Below are positions 35,236 to 46,592 of a stretch of DNA of 64,000 bases, piece by piece (the stretch's first letter is position 1; the number at the start of each line of letters is the position of its first letter). Made by a program: the position numbers and the translations under genes. Where the stretch lies: the NCBI RefSeq assembly GCF_958298935.1, contig NC_084933.1, positions 6,121,001-6,185,000 on the forward strand, in the 5' to 3' direction. Below the pieces are notes generated by a model that was given only the letters and a program-made list of their open reading frames with translations, searched no databases and was not told where the DNA came from. The DNA comes from Phragmites australis. Taxonomy: Eukaryota; Streptophyta; Magnoliopsida; Poales; Poaceae.

Positions 35236-35565
35236 AACATCATGATTTTGAAATTATCGAGTGAATCGTTAAGAAGAATGACTAACAAAAGGGTGATACT
35301 ATGATAAGAGTTACCTCTTTTGCCATGTCATCAGGCGCAGTGGTCTCCCGAGGAGGCGATTGAGGGGGTGCACCAATTGTTCCCTGGAAAATACCATCCG
35401 TACAGACCAAGCATCAACTGGTATATGCTTGATAGTCAGAGTGTCAGATAAATAAGTATCATTGAAGGAGTCAATTTTAACACCAGTTGATTCTTTCCCC
35501 GAGTGCGTTTGAGGGGTGGTGGGTTGGATGGCGAGGATGATCTCTTGGATCGAAGAGACCCTTCG

Positions 35566-35570
35566 GCATC
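35566..35570. repeat. Probable left target-site base group GCATC
   Basis: The five bases directly before the LTR start at 35571. The matching right copy cannot be seen because the 3' LTR is truncated. Confidence 0.4.
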
Positions 35571-37177
35571 TGTAGTGAACATGCCATTAGGGAGATTGTA
35601 GCAAAATATCTTTAAGGCATGTATGTGATTTTGGTGATTAATGACAACATAGTCAATGGGACTAACATGTTTATCAAGTATATGAATTAGTAGGTCTCAT
35701 GGATGCAATACTTAAAGAAGCCACCACAACCGAGACAAAGTTTGATTGAATTGGAGAAGTCCCAGGAGAAAAGCCCTCACTAGATAGTCCGGTGTAGAAG
35801 AAAGTGTACAAACCGGAGCTTTATCTACAGAAAAGAGCAAAATAGATGAAGTGACCGGATAGTCTGATGTTGATGAAAAAGATACACATCAGAGTATTCT
35901 CAAGGAAAGTTCACAAGCTGTGTACTGACCGAATAATCCGGTGATAAAGCACTAGAACAATTCTTGTAGAGGTGATTCCAAGTGCTGAAGAATAGAGATC
36001 ATGTCACCAGATGATCCGGTGAATGTATTGTGTACACCAGAGCATTTTTTACAGAGAAGGTATCAAGAGTTGAAGATTTAAGCTTAACTCACCGGATGTT
36101 CTGGTGTGAAGAGGAAGTGCGCCGGAGGCTTGCACCAGAGTGTTTTACATAGAGAAGAAGTGGCACGGTTTGGCTGAAGTTAGCTACATGAAGGTTTGGT
36201 GATGAAGTTGAAGAATCCACCGGAGTATCCAGTGTTCAGAATGACTTTGAGTGGAATCCAACGGCTAGTTAATGATGGTATACTCATCGAATTGTTCGGT
36301 GATTGTACTTATGTTGTCACCGTATAATTCGGTGTTAATAGATTTTTTGAGCCAATGGGTTAACGGCTAGTGCGCGAGTTTGAGGCTATAAGTACCCCTC
36401 CACTCAGTCATTTGAAGCTGTGATTGTCAACAGAGACCCATATACACTTGAGAAGACATCCAAGCCACCAAAGTGCTTGAAGTTATCATCCAAGGCGATT
36501 AAGCACAAAATTAGAGAGTTTTTAGTGCTTATAGGCCTAGAGTGAGTTGTAGCTACGTGCTGCAACTTGAAGAAGGGATCAAGGAGTGATCCTAGCTTGT
36601 ATCAAGTGGTACGCTGGCAACTTGAGCCGAAGTTGCACAATCTTGTTCACCCTCTAACTTGGTGTGGAGTGGCAGCAAGACATATGTACGAGGACGTGGG
36701 GACCCTTGCCTTGGCGGCTCAAGCTCCGAAGTGATCACGACGGCAAGCGATCAGAAGAGAGGCTAGTGGTGAGGCCTTGCCTTAGTGGCTTGGCGGCTCA
36801 TCTGGCTTGAGGCCTTGCCTTGGTAGCTTGGTGGCTCAAGAGTTATGATCGGGTGTTCACCGGGAGCATATCCTTGGTGAAGCTCCAATGTGAACTAGGG
36901 GTGACATTCATACCATCGATACCACGGGATAAAAATTCCTTATGCTGAGTTTGCTCGCTCTACCTTATTTACGCTTCTGTATTTACATTATTGCAATTTA
37001 CTTTCCTAGATAGGTTGCAATCTCTTTTAAACAGTAGAGTAGATACACTAGATAAACCTAGAACATATTTAGATAAAAGTTAAGATAGGTTTATCTTGTG
37101 AAGATTTTGGATCCAATTTTGTTTAGGTTTCTAAGTGTTCTAATTCACCCCCTCTTAGGATGTCACCGATCCTCACA
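35571..37177 (+). repeat. 5' LTR of gag-only Sirevirus-like element, copy C
   Basis: A full-length LTR of 1,607 bp, from TGTAGTGAACATGCC to CACCGATCCTCACA. The start was fixed by aligning it to the 3' LTR start at 40440 (TGTAGCGAACATGCCC). It contains about ten CACCGG-type half or whole palindromes, a TATA-like site in 'ggctataagtacccc' near 36385, and ends three bases before a methionine-tRNA primer site. This is the best reference copy of the family in the window. Confidence 0.85.
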
Positions 37178-37179
37178 AT

Positions 37180-37197
37180 TTGTATCAGAGCCAGGGC
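37180..37197 (+). other. Primer-binding site of copy C
   Basis: TTGTATCAGAGCC, one base off the usual TTGGTATCAGAGC, lies just after the LTR end. It would pair with initiator methionine tRNA. Confidence 0.75.
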
Positions 37198-37301
37198 TCA
37201 TACTTTCACAAGGATTCACCATTCACGTGGCATTGGAGACCCCTTCTCATTTTGTTCGATTAGGCTTCACTGGCTAGTGAGTTGTAATGTTCGGGGTTGG
37301 G

Positions 37302-39184
37302 ATGGATATCAGTAGTGCTCCACACTTTGACGGCACAAACTTCCCTCATTGAAATTTTTTAATGTCTTGTTATTTGCAAGCTAAGGGTCTAGATGTTTGG
37401 AGAGTTATCAAGGAAGGGATGGAACAACGTATCACCAACAAGGGGAGATAATTATGTTGATGCATTTAATCATGTTTATTCTCTCACCAATGCACATGAT
37501 ATTTAGACTAGTCTTATTGAAATTCATGAAAGCATAAAGGATGTACGCAGTTAGAAATATCATATGCTTGTTACTAAGCTCAGTGGCATCAAACAACTAT
37601 CTCATGAAAAGGGTAATGACATGTACTCACGTTTGAATATTCTTGTCAATGAGATCAATGGGTTATGTTTGCCACTGATTGAAGATGATCAAGTGGTAAG
37701 AATAATACTTCAAGTTCTTTGTCCAAAGTACAAGTTGATAGTCTCCATCATCTACGACAACAACATCAAGAGAATGACTCCAAATCAAGTGCTCGGCAAA
37801 ATCACTACTCATGAGATGACCATAAACATGGGGGTGGAAGCCTTGTACTCATCGGACGCTAAGAACTTTCTCTCACAAGAGAGCAAGCACCATGCCCACA
37901 CATGAAGGCAAAGATGAGGAGGCAAGAGCAAAAGTCAAGCTCAAGCGAAGATGATGAAGGTGAAGATGAAGAGAGCAATAAAGATGATAAGCAAAACACA
38001 TCAAACAATGAAGAGATGGATCCTGAAATCGCTAAGATCATCTCTCAAGTGGAGAAGAACATCAAGAAGATCAATACAAAGATTGGTCACTGAATCTCCA
38101 TGAAAAACTATTCAAAACAATTGATCACATCAAGAAAGAGAAGAAGACCAAGAGTAAGAGGGAGACAAGAGGAAGATCCAAAGCATTTGCAAGCATGGGA
38201 AGATGAGTGAGTGAAGATGAAGATTCAAGCTCAAGTGATAAGAGCTTCTCCACCCACTCCTCCAAGAGAAGCTCTTCCTTAAGGTCATCATCACGCAAGT
38301 CATCATCTCACAAGTGCCTTATGGCCAAATGTATGGATATCAATGTAAGTGATAATGAATCTGATGAGGATTCCTCCTCTCAAGAAGAACTCCTTCATTT
38401 GATAAATGAGCAACAATGGACTCTTAAGAAATAATCAAAAGAGATTAAGAAATTTAATACACTTAATAACATTTATGTTACCTTTGTTTCTAATTATGTA
38501 TAATTATTGAGCAAATTTAATTTGCTAAAGAAGGAGTATGGTGAGCTTAAGGATAAATTTGAGTGCATTGAATCTCAAACTAAGGTCCTTTTGAAGCAAT
38601 CTACCTCTCTATTTAATTTCAATCCTAAGATAGATGTTTCTACTTCTTACGATGATTTAATTGATATATCATGCTCACCCTTTTGCAATGAGAAATGCAA
38701 TGAGAATATTTTTGTAGAACCATCTAATAACCTCATTACACAAGAAATTGAGGAGCTCAAGCAAGAAGTTGAGAAGCTTAAGAAGGACTTAACAAGACTA
38801 AATGGCAGGAATCATGTCCAACCTCCTCAAGATAACTGTGCAACTATAGTGAACAAGCTTGCTGAGGGGTCCACCGTGATATGCTTTAAGTGATATCAAG
38901 AAGGCCACAAGTCTTTCCAATGCAAGCAAGTCAAGAAGAAGACCAAGGAGAAGAAGCAGCCGACGAACATCTCCAACAAGACCTTCAACCTCTACACCAT
39001 GCCAAACTATAAGATCAAGACCAAGAGCAACCACTACAAGCTCAAGAAGAAGGACAATAACAAGGTGATTGCACACATGGTTGGGAGAAAGGAACATAGG
39101 TGGAACCAACCCATTTAGGTGCCCAAGTAAGTCATCACCAACATGAAGAGACCTTAATCAGTTTAGGTTCTAAAGAAGACTTGA
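37302..39184 (+). pseudogene. gag of copy C (broken), with no pol after it
   Basis: Begins ATGGATATCAGTAGTGC (MDISSAPHFDGTNFPH) and then reaches a stop at 37350. The UBN2-type Gag core follows at 37564-37905 (MLVTKLSGIKQLSHEKGNDMY.., then ALYSSDAKNFLSQES). Next come an acidic Ser/Asp-rich hinge, a coiled-coil section (38507-38893), a zinc knuckle near 38875-38925 whose second Cys is a stop, and a basic tail ending at TGA 39182-39184. At least four stops or frameshifts are present. The Gag would have formed the virus-like particle. Its C-terminal tail is directly followed by non-coding sequence, as in copies A and B. Confidence 0.85.
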
Positions 39185-40439
39185 ACCTGAGGCAGCTATT
39201 AGAATTTGGAGACTTGGCTCACAAGATAAAGTGAAGGTTCAAGCAAAGAAGCCAATTATACAAAGTTGGACACTTCAATGAAGATAATGATCATCATATA
39301 CCCAAATCCCCATCCAAATGAAAAGGAGGTAAATGATAGCTAGATCTTTGTTCATACATTTTGTTTTGCATATAGATCATTTGCCTTGACTAGAATTGTA
39401 CTTGCATATTTCAATTTATTGCAAAGCCTAGTCTAAGTTTTTTATATGGTAGGTTGCTTATGTTTCTCTCTTTCTTATGAGAAACCTACATGGTTTATTA
39501 GTTGTAAGTTTCTTTCATGACACTAGTTTCACAATTGGTATCTTTTATATGCCATGAACCAATCTATAGAGTACCCTCCCCATTGTTATTAATATTAAGT
39601 GCATATGTCTCGCAACTATTCAATACTTGTATGCACACATTAGGGAGAGTATATCCTATGAGTTGTGATTTTGAGACTAACATGTGTTGCAAGTTATATC
39701 TTTTGTAGTCTCATAGACCAATCAACACGTCCCTGGAGGTATGTAATGTTTAAAGGCGTTGTGCTCTTTTCAATTGGTATTATTGCCAATTCATTTCTAC
39801 GTTTAAGCTACCTACATGCATAATATGGCTTAAACTTCTATCTTGACATAATTATTTAATTGTGCATATATCTCTCTTTTATCATATATTATGTGTTTCA
39901 TGAATTATGATCCTTGTTTGCCTTTTTCAATTGATATCAATGCCTCATATCCTTACAATTGGTATATCTATTAAATTGGTATCATTTCATATGGATCATG
40001 GTTTATGAATCTCTCTCCCATATGCTCTAACACTCTTCCTCGAGTTCAACATGTGTTTGTGGCCTTTTTTGAGATTGTTGATAAAGTGGGAGAAGTTTGA
40101 TGACCAAAGCAAGAAACAAGATGATCAAGAGGCATGTCTAGTGGAGAAGATGCCTAGGGATGCCAAGACTCACAAGGGGGGAAGGGAAGCCCAAGATTGA
40201 CAAAGGGTGACTTATCTACATTTAGCATCAAGAGCATACAAATGGAGAAGCTCTTGCATAGTTTGTTCAAGGGAGATAGTGACAATGGAGAAAAGGGGAG
40301 CCACAACAAAGGAGGAATAAGTGGTAAGAGCATGCATCAAAGAAATGTGGTATGACCTTGTACTCTTTACAATTGGTATCATTTGTTATTTGTCACTTGC
40401 TTTGGTTGTGTTGTCATCAATCACTAAAAAGGGGGAGAT
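39185..40439 (+). mobile_element. 3' untranslated part of copy C with polypurine tract
   Basis: Non-coding sequence shared with copies A and B, ending in AAAAAGGGGGAGAT (about 40426-40439), the plus-strand priming site. It takes the place where protease, integrase and RT would be in an autonomous element. Confidence 0.8.
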
Positions 40440-41297
40440 TGTAGCGAACATGCCCTTAGGGTGATTGTAAAGGAACATCTTTAAGGCATGTATGTGATTT
40501 TGGTGATTAAAGACAATATAGTTAATGGGACTAACATATTTGTCAAGTATATATTTAAGTAGATCTTATGGATGCAATATATAACAAAGTCACCGCAGCT
40601 GGGACAAAGTTTGATTGAATAGGAGAAGTCCCAGGAGAAAAGCCCTCACCGGTTAGTTCGGTGTAGAAGAAAGTGTACACACTAAAGCTTTATCTGCAGA
40701 AAAGAGCAAAACAGATGAAGTCACCGAATGATCCGGTGTTGATGAAAAAGATACACAACGGAGTATTCTCAGGAAAAGTTCACAAGCTGTGCACTGACCA
40801 GATAGTCCGGTGATGAAGGGTATAAAGCACCAGAGCAATTCTTGCAGAGGCGATTCTAAGTGCTGAAGAATGGAGATCATGTGACCGGATGATTCGGTGA
40901 ATGTATTGTGTACACTAGAGCATTTTTTGCAAAGATGTGTCAGGAGTTGAAGATTGAAAGTTAACTCACTGGATGTTTCGGTGTGAAGAGGAAGTGCACC
41001 GAAGGCTTGCTCCAGAGTGTTTAACATATAGAAGAAGTGGCGTGGTTTGGCTAAAGTTAGCTCATAGGAAGGTCCGGTGATAAAGTTGAAGAATCCACTG
41101 GAGTATACGATGTTCAGGATGACATTGAGTGCAATCCAACAGCTAGTTAATGATGGTGTACTCGCCAGATTATCCGGTGATTGTACTTCTATTGTCACTG
41201 GACAATCCGGTGTCAACATCTTTTCTGAGCCGTTAGGTTAACAGCTAGTGCGCGAGTTTGAGGCTATAAATACCCCTCCACTCAGTCATTTGAGGCT
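40440..41297 (+). repeat. 3' LTR of copy C, truncated
   Basis: Matches the first ~860 bp of 35571-37177, through CACTGGACAATCCGGTG near 41197 and 'ggctataaatacccctcc' near 41260. It stops abruptly at 'agtcatttgaggctataaa' (about 41297), where unrelated sequence begins. The last ~750 bp of the LTR and the right target duplication are lost. Confidence 0.8.
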
Positions 41298-42763
41298 ATA
41301 AATTTCCAAACGGTGGGGCTAATCGCCCCCTGGAAAGGCAGCAAGGGCTAACCGTCCTCTCAAAGGGCGGTAAGGGCACCGTGCTCGGGGGTAAGCCCTA
41401 CCCACCCTCTGAGAGGGCGGTAAGGGGGTGATACTGTCACCGTGATATCCTTACCACCCACTGAAAGGGTTGTAGCCCTTTCAGAGGGTGGTAAGCGCAT
41501 ATTTGTGTAAATATTGTCATCAGGAGTTTATTTATTTAAATATTAATAATAAAAAATAAAAAAACTCATAATTGGTATATATGCAAGTGCTTGTGCTGCC
41601 CCAAATACAATTTAGCCCACTTCACACTGCGTGTCCTGCCCAACGATTCAATATGGTCTAATTATTCTTCTTTCAAGGGGAAAGCAAGTACACAACGGTA
41701 TCCCGTTGTACATGGGATATGCCTTAATTAGGAAGGTTTCATAATTTAAGTAGCACGTTTAAAAAACATGAGCCACTTTCTTGAATGTTTCATGGTTCAA
41801 ATGCAACATTCAAACAGTGAAGCTCCTCGAAGTATCAACAGTTTCACGTTGTGAAGGCGGGTTTCGAGCAAGTTTTAATGTTTAAAATGTAGTCTCATGC
41901 TCCAGGTCCGAAGTTGGGGACAGTTTCGTCATGTTTTTGAAAAACAAATGCAGAGATTTTTTAACACAGAAATGGGACATGGTGATGCCTTATCCATCCT
42001 GCAAGCAGTGATGCAAAGCTTACAGGCTTTGGAAAACAAAAAAGAACAAATAAAAAAAGAAAGGATGAAGTACTGAAGTAGTACTGCATAGCGATTCAAG
42101 AAAAATGGATTTCAGAAGGACCACACATTACTCTAAAGAGGAAGACTAATTCCATTCGGAAAATGCAGAACTGCAGCACGTGCGAGTACCAGGCTATCAC
42201 AACCATCCATCCACCCCATGGTTCTAGACTATATATGTTCATGCATGCCAGCTATGCTTCTGTCTCTTAGTGTTTTTTTAAGTACTCTTTTGTTTTTGCG
42301 CTGTGTATATCATCGATATACATGATATACACAGAGACCGAAAATGACTTATATTAATTGTAATTATCTTATTATAATAATATAAATACAAGTTAATAAA
42401 GCTTCCGCTTATAAAAGAAACCACCGCATGGTTCTACACTTCTACTCCCGGTACTTACGGACCAGCAAGTCGACGGAATCAACCTCTGTAGGTAACCATA
42501 GTAACATGAGCTTGCAATTGAGCTCGAAATGTCTTCAATAATCACTTATCTACACAAACACATATGATGCATGCATGCGTATAGTCGCTACAGTATCATT
42601 TGCAATCCAAAGGTATAAAGGCTTCCACAGCTATATAAAAGATCATCATTGCCAGTTAAAAACATCTCACTATTAGTTTTGGTATCAGCTGTGACTCAGT
42701 AGCATCACAATCAATTTTAAAATCAGTAATAATAAAGTTATCATCAAACCGACAGTAATATTT
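41298..42763. other. Unassigned intergenic sequence with palindrome clusters
   Basis: Begins with a GC-rich 190-bp section holding four copies of a 'gggcggtaaggg'-like phrase in direct and inverted orientation (41320-41500), then turns AT-rich. A perfect palindrome with 13-bp arms lies at 42301-42334. 'aatacaagttaataaagcttccgc' near 42386 resembles the tail of a plant LINE, but no coding part was found. No gene is visible on either strand. Confidence 0.45.
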
Positions 42764-44037
42764 AGCATAAGGATTTTTTTTCATGGTATTGATATCATGA
42801 ATACCCCTAGTGCATGTTAGAGTTTCACAAAGGATATGCTCTCGGTCGGCATCCCGTCACGGCCTTTGAGCCATCAAGTCACAAAGACAAAGTCTCCACC
42901 CGGATAAGCCACCAAGGTAAGATCTCACCACTGACCTCTCTTCTGGTTTCTCATCATCGTGATCACTTTGGAGCTTGAGCCACAAAGGTAAGGATCTCCG
43001 CGTCCTCGCGCAATCGCCTTACTGCCGCTCCACACCAAGTCCAAGGTCAACAAGCTTGCCGACGAGTCACCAAGATTCCAAGGTACCAGCATACCAAGAG
43101 ATACACTATTGGATCACTCCTTGATCCACTCTCTAGACAACAATCACCTAGCAACTCACTCTCTAGGTCTATAGCACTAATCACTCACTAATCTTATCCT
43201 TAATCACGTTGGATGATCACTTTAAGCACTTTGGTGGCTTGAATGTCTTCTCATGTGTACATGAACTTCTCAGGACTCCAGCACACCCAAATAACGGAGT
43301 GAAGGGGTATTTATAGCCTCAAACTCATGCACTAGCCGTTAACCCAACGGCTCTGAAAAGTTGTTAACATCGGATAATTTGGTGAGAACAATAGTACTAA
43401 CATCATATCATTCGGTGAGTACTTCCTCGGAAACTAGCCGTTGGAATCTCACTCAAGCCTCTGTGAACACTAGATACTTCAATGTATACTCTATCTTCAT
43501 TACCGGACTTTCTGGTGAGTATACTTTAGCCATCCGAGCCAATCAATTTCTCCGTGTAAATTGCTCTGGTGTATTCTCCGGTGCATATCACTTCATCACC
43601 GAACTATCCGGTGAGGACACTGCATTCTTTCCTTTGTCAACAATACTCTGGTGATTTCCTCCGATGTGTTCAAATCAATCACTGGACCATCCGATAGGGT
43701 CTTCTGCTTCTTTTTCATCTTTACACTGTTCATTATCCGGTGTTGCCTTGCTTCATCCCCGGATTATCCGGTGAAACTTTCAAGCCTCCGTCCCCTTTTA
43801 ACAGAGATGCTCCGGTGAGTGCAAATATCCGGAGCACTAGACCATCAAGTGTAGTCATTTCTCCTGGGACTTTTTTCAATTCAACCAAACTTTGTCCCGG
43901 CTTCAATGGCTTCTTAATGTATTGCATCCATGTGACCTACTAATATATATTCTTGACAAACATGTTAGTCCCAATGACTATGTTATCATTAATCACCAAA
44001 ATCACAATCATAGCCTAATAGGATCATTTTCGCTACA
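42764..44037 (-). repeat. LTR of Sirevirus-like family, minus strand, 3'-truncated
   Basis: On the minus strand it begins TGTAGCGAAAATGATCC at 44037 and runs through CACCGG-type repeats (43370-43850) and the 'gaagtccatatacac'-like block. It breaks off near 42764, inside the section that reads 'ataccacgggataaaaatc' in intact copies. About the last 250 bp are missing. It faces copy C's truncated 3' LTR across 1.5 kb. Confidence 0.75.
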
Positions 44038-44040
44038 TCG

Positions 44041-44500
44041 TATTGGACGCGACGGAGGCAGCACTCAAGGCAACCATGGCCGTGTCGAGGAGGTGGCAAA
44101 GGTCGGCAGGCAGAGGGTTTGCGCGGGCCGGTGTAGCCACCGCTGCTTCCGTTGTAGTGGGCGGCTTGGAAGCTCTAATAACATCGTTGAGGGGCTCAGC
44201 GGTGGCAACGACGTGGAGGGCATGAGGATGGAAAAGGTCGAGGCGTGCGGGACCTGTTGGGCATCAGCGTTGGTCTGATTTTTATACAGTTAGGGTTTGG
44301 TGGTGTTGGGTCTATTGGGTCGAAAAGTAAAAACTGGGCTACAACACATCAGTGATGGGGTGTAATTATATGTGTTAGGAAGCATATGCATACTAATTAT
44401 TAGTTGTGAACACATTTTCATCACATAATTTTAAAATATTTTTGTCAAAATTATTAATAGTAAAAATTTTATTATTGAAATTTTATTTAAAAACGCACTA
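44041..44500. other. Intergenic, GC-rich to AT-rich, no gene called
   Basis: The plus-strand ORFs at 43892-44278 and 44043-44225 have Arg/Gly/Ala-rich composition and no motif. I see nothing else that can be supported. Confidence 0.35.
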
Positions 44501-44514
44501 AAATAAGTTAAATT

Positions 44515-44809
44515 GTGGGTAGAACTGACTAGAATAATAGCACTATTATTTTAATCAGTTTGTGTCTAAAATTGACTGTAATTTTTTTATTCTAGTCAGC
44601 TTTAGTCAGGAACCGACTAAATTAATAGTGTTATTATTCCGGTCGATGACTGAAATAATGCCTTATTATATTGGGTTTTTAGCATCTTGGCCATCTCAGA
44701 TGGGTAAAGCTTATGAACCAACTGGAATAAGAATATCTAAGTCGATTTTTGAAAACCGATTGGAATCATCATTTTGGAACCCACTGGGATTATGTTTTTT
44801 CTATTAGTG
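44515..44809 (-). mobile_element. Terminal part of a CACTA-like DNA transposon
   Basis: On the minus strand it begins CACTAATAGAAAAAAC at 44809, the diagnostic CACTA end. Behind it are subterminal repeats of the type 'ccagt.ggttc.aaa' and 'gactag/aataatag', four or five loosely spaced copies in both orientations down to about 44515. No transposase and no confident partner end are seen. It is either a non-autonomous copy or a truncated one. Confidence 0.55.
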
Positions 44810-46592
44810 TGTTGGCATGCATCTTAGATAATTGATAAGCAACTCACATGTTCACACATATGTCATAATCCCACGATAGTTCACAAATAGAGGCATATGG
44901 TTCCACAGTTAAACAATGGTAGCCCCGTATCAGGTACTTGGAGCAGATAACACTTTTTTATGGCCGTGTGTGTCCGCCGTTGGGTTTAAATCAAACTCGC
45001 ACCCAGACGCATGGGAAAAAATGCAACCCAAACTGGCGCACGGTGACGTATACATTCTTGGAAGCCTGGTTATTAATTCGCTCGTCTGCTGGTTGTTCAT
45101 GTCAGTGTCCAACATCACATTCAAGACAGTAGTCAGCATGTCACAGAACCAACCCAATGACTTTAAATGTGAACGCCTCAGCCGATCACGCAAAAGTGAA
45201 GGCTGATACAGCACTATACGAACATATATACATGTATATGGTACTCCATGTCTTAATGCTACGCAAGCTAGCATGGTACCAACAGTTATCCAAGACAGCG
45301 GGGAGAAGATCGAGTAGTCAGATGTTCTCAAATGGAGTGCGTTAACTTGCGAAGGGTCAGATGTTCTCGAATGGAGTTCGTTAACTTGCGATGGGTCGAG
45401 TGATTGGGGAACGCATGACCCATTGTCATCTTCCTCAGTCCGGCGCCACATCACCACCACTCTTACTCCTCCTTGCCTCGTGGTTCCTCCACCTACCAGA
45501 GCCATTGACGTCTCCATTAACGCCACAGTTGCCCCGCCGCACCATCATCTTCCTTCTCACCATCGGCGGCACACTGCCACCTCACCATGCCTCCCACGTT
45601 CTTTCTGCCCTTTGCTAACCCAGTTGTCGTGACGTTGACCCTAACCTAGACCACCACTCGCGACTGGCAGCGCCCTGTTGCTGCCTCATCACCCTATCGG
45701 CATAGTGTCAACCACTGCTTGGTCTACCTCCCGCTGAGGTTTCTAGGACTGAGGGAGAGTGTACCCCCGAAACACTAAAACCTCATAACCCTAACCCGGT
45801 TGCTCCTCTTCTCTGTCGCCGGTGAGCTCCTTGACTCGGCCCTAGTAGGCGCGCGCGAGCTTGACAGACTCCACCTTAGCCTCGCCCAACTACATGCACA
45901 ATCATTCCTTAACCTCGTCGACCGTCCTCGGGCGTCACTCTGCCACCTCCTACTCTAGCTCTGTGTTCTCCACCGGCCTTGTCGTCGTTGATCGTGCCGT
46001 GTTCATCTCTTGGCCTGTTATTGTTGTGCTCCCTTCCGCTCAGATCTAGACCTCTCTGAGTTGAATCCACTCGTATCTAGGGTTGCGTAGGGAAGAGAAA
46101 AGGGAATGCAACAGATCTAAGGCGTCATCCTCTTCATCAGCCGGTCACGCTTGTCAAAATGAAGGAAGTGGTGGTGGGCTTACCCTTCCACGCTCAGCTA
46201 GATCTCATATTCATTGCCAAGGAGGGGTGGAGCACTCTGGGAGGATTACGGCATGAGCCGTCACAACGAATGCATCGTAGTGGCGTGTTCGGTAGGAGTT
46301 CACAAAGAGGGGATAGTGAGAGGTGGGTAGACTTTAGTCAAAAAAAATTACAAAGTGGCATACCTCAAAAAAGAAGTAAATCGTGATAGCATATTTACTA
46401 TTTTTAAACTTTGTAGTGGCATACATGAATCAGATGCCTTAATATAAGTTATTTTCAAACCGAATTCATGTGAGTGGGTTCCAAGAGGGGAAAAAAGTTA
46501 TCATTATTGTACAATGGAAACACAAATCCGATGCTTACTGCTTTTGTATGCTTGAGTCCCCAAACCAGCGGAGTAGGTGTAGGATTAGGAAC
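44810..46592. other. Upstream region of the UGT gene
   Basis: Mixed sequence without a supported gene. A minus-strand 198-codon ORF (45526-44930) has no recognisable domain. A 39-bp tandem repeat occurs at 45319-45396. The block 45420-46080 is GC- and CT-rich and looks like fragments of gene or UTR sequence without a stable frame. Close to the UGT start, 'taatataagtta' near 46440 is the only TATA-like site. Confidence 0.35.

Noticed and set aside
42668..44809. Complete CACTA element with ends at 42668 and 44809
   Set aside because: The left end CACTATTAG is a weak match and the 3-bp flanks differ (TCT versus TGT), so only the right end is reported.
44930..45526. Minus-strand ORF of 198 codons
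   Set aside because: No recognisable domain, includes the 39-bp tandem repeat, and its composition fits chance in non-coding DNA.
46470..46592. Upstream in-frame ATG extending the UGT by 41 residues
   Set aside because: The extension is rich in Lys/Arg/Cys with no family counterpart and no signal peptide; family members start close to the FPF..QGH motif.
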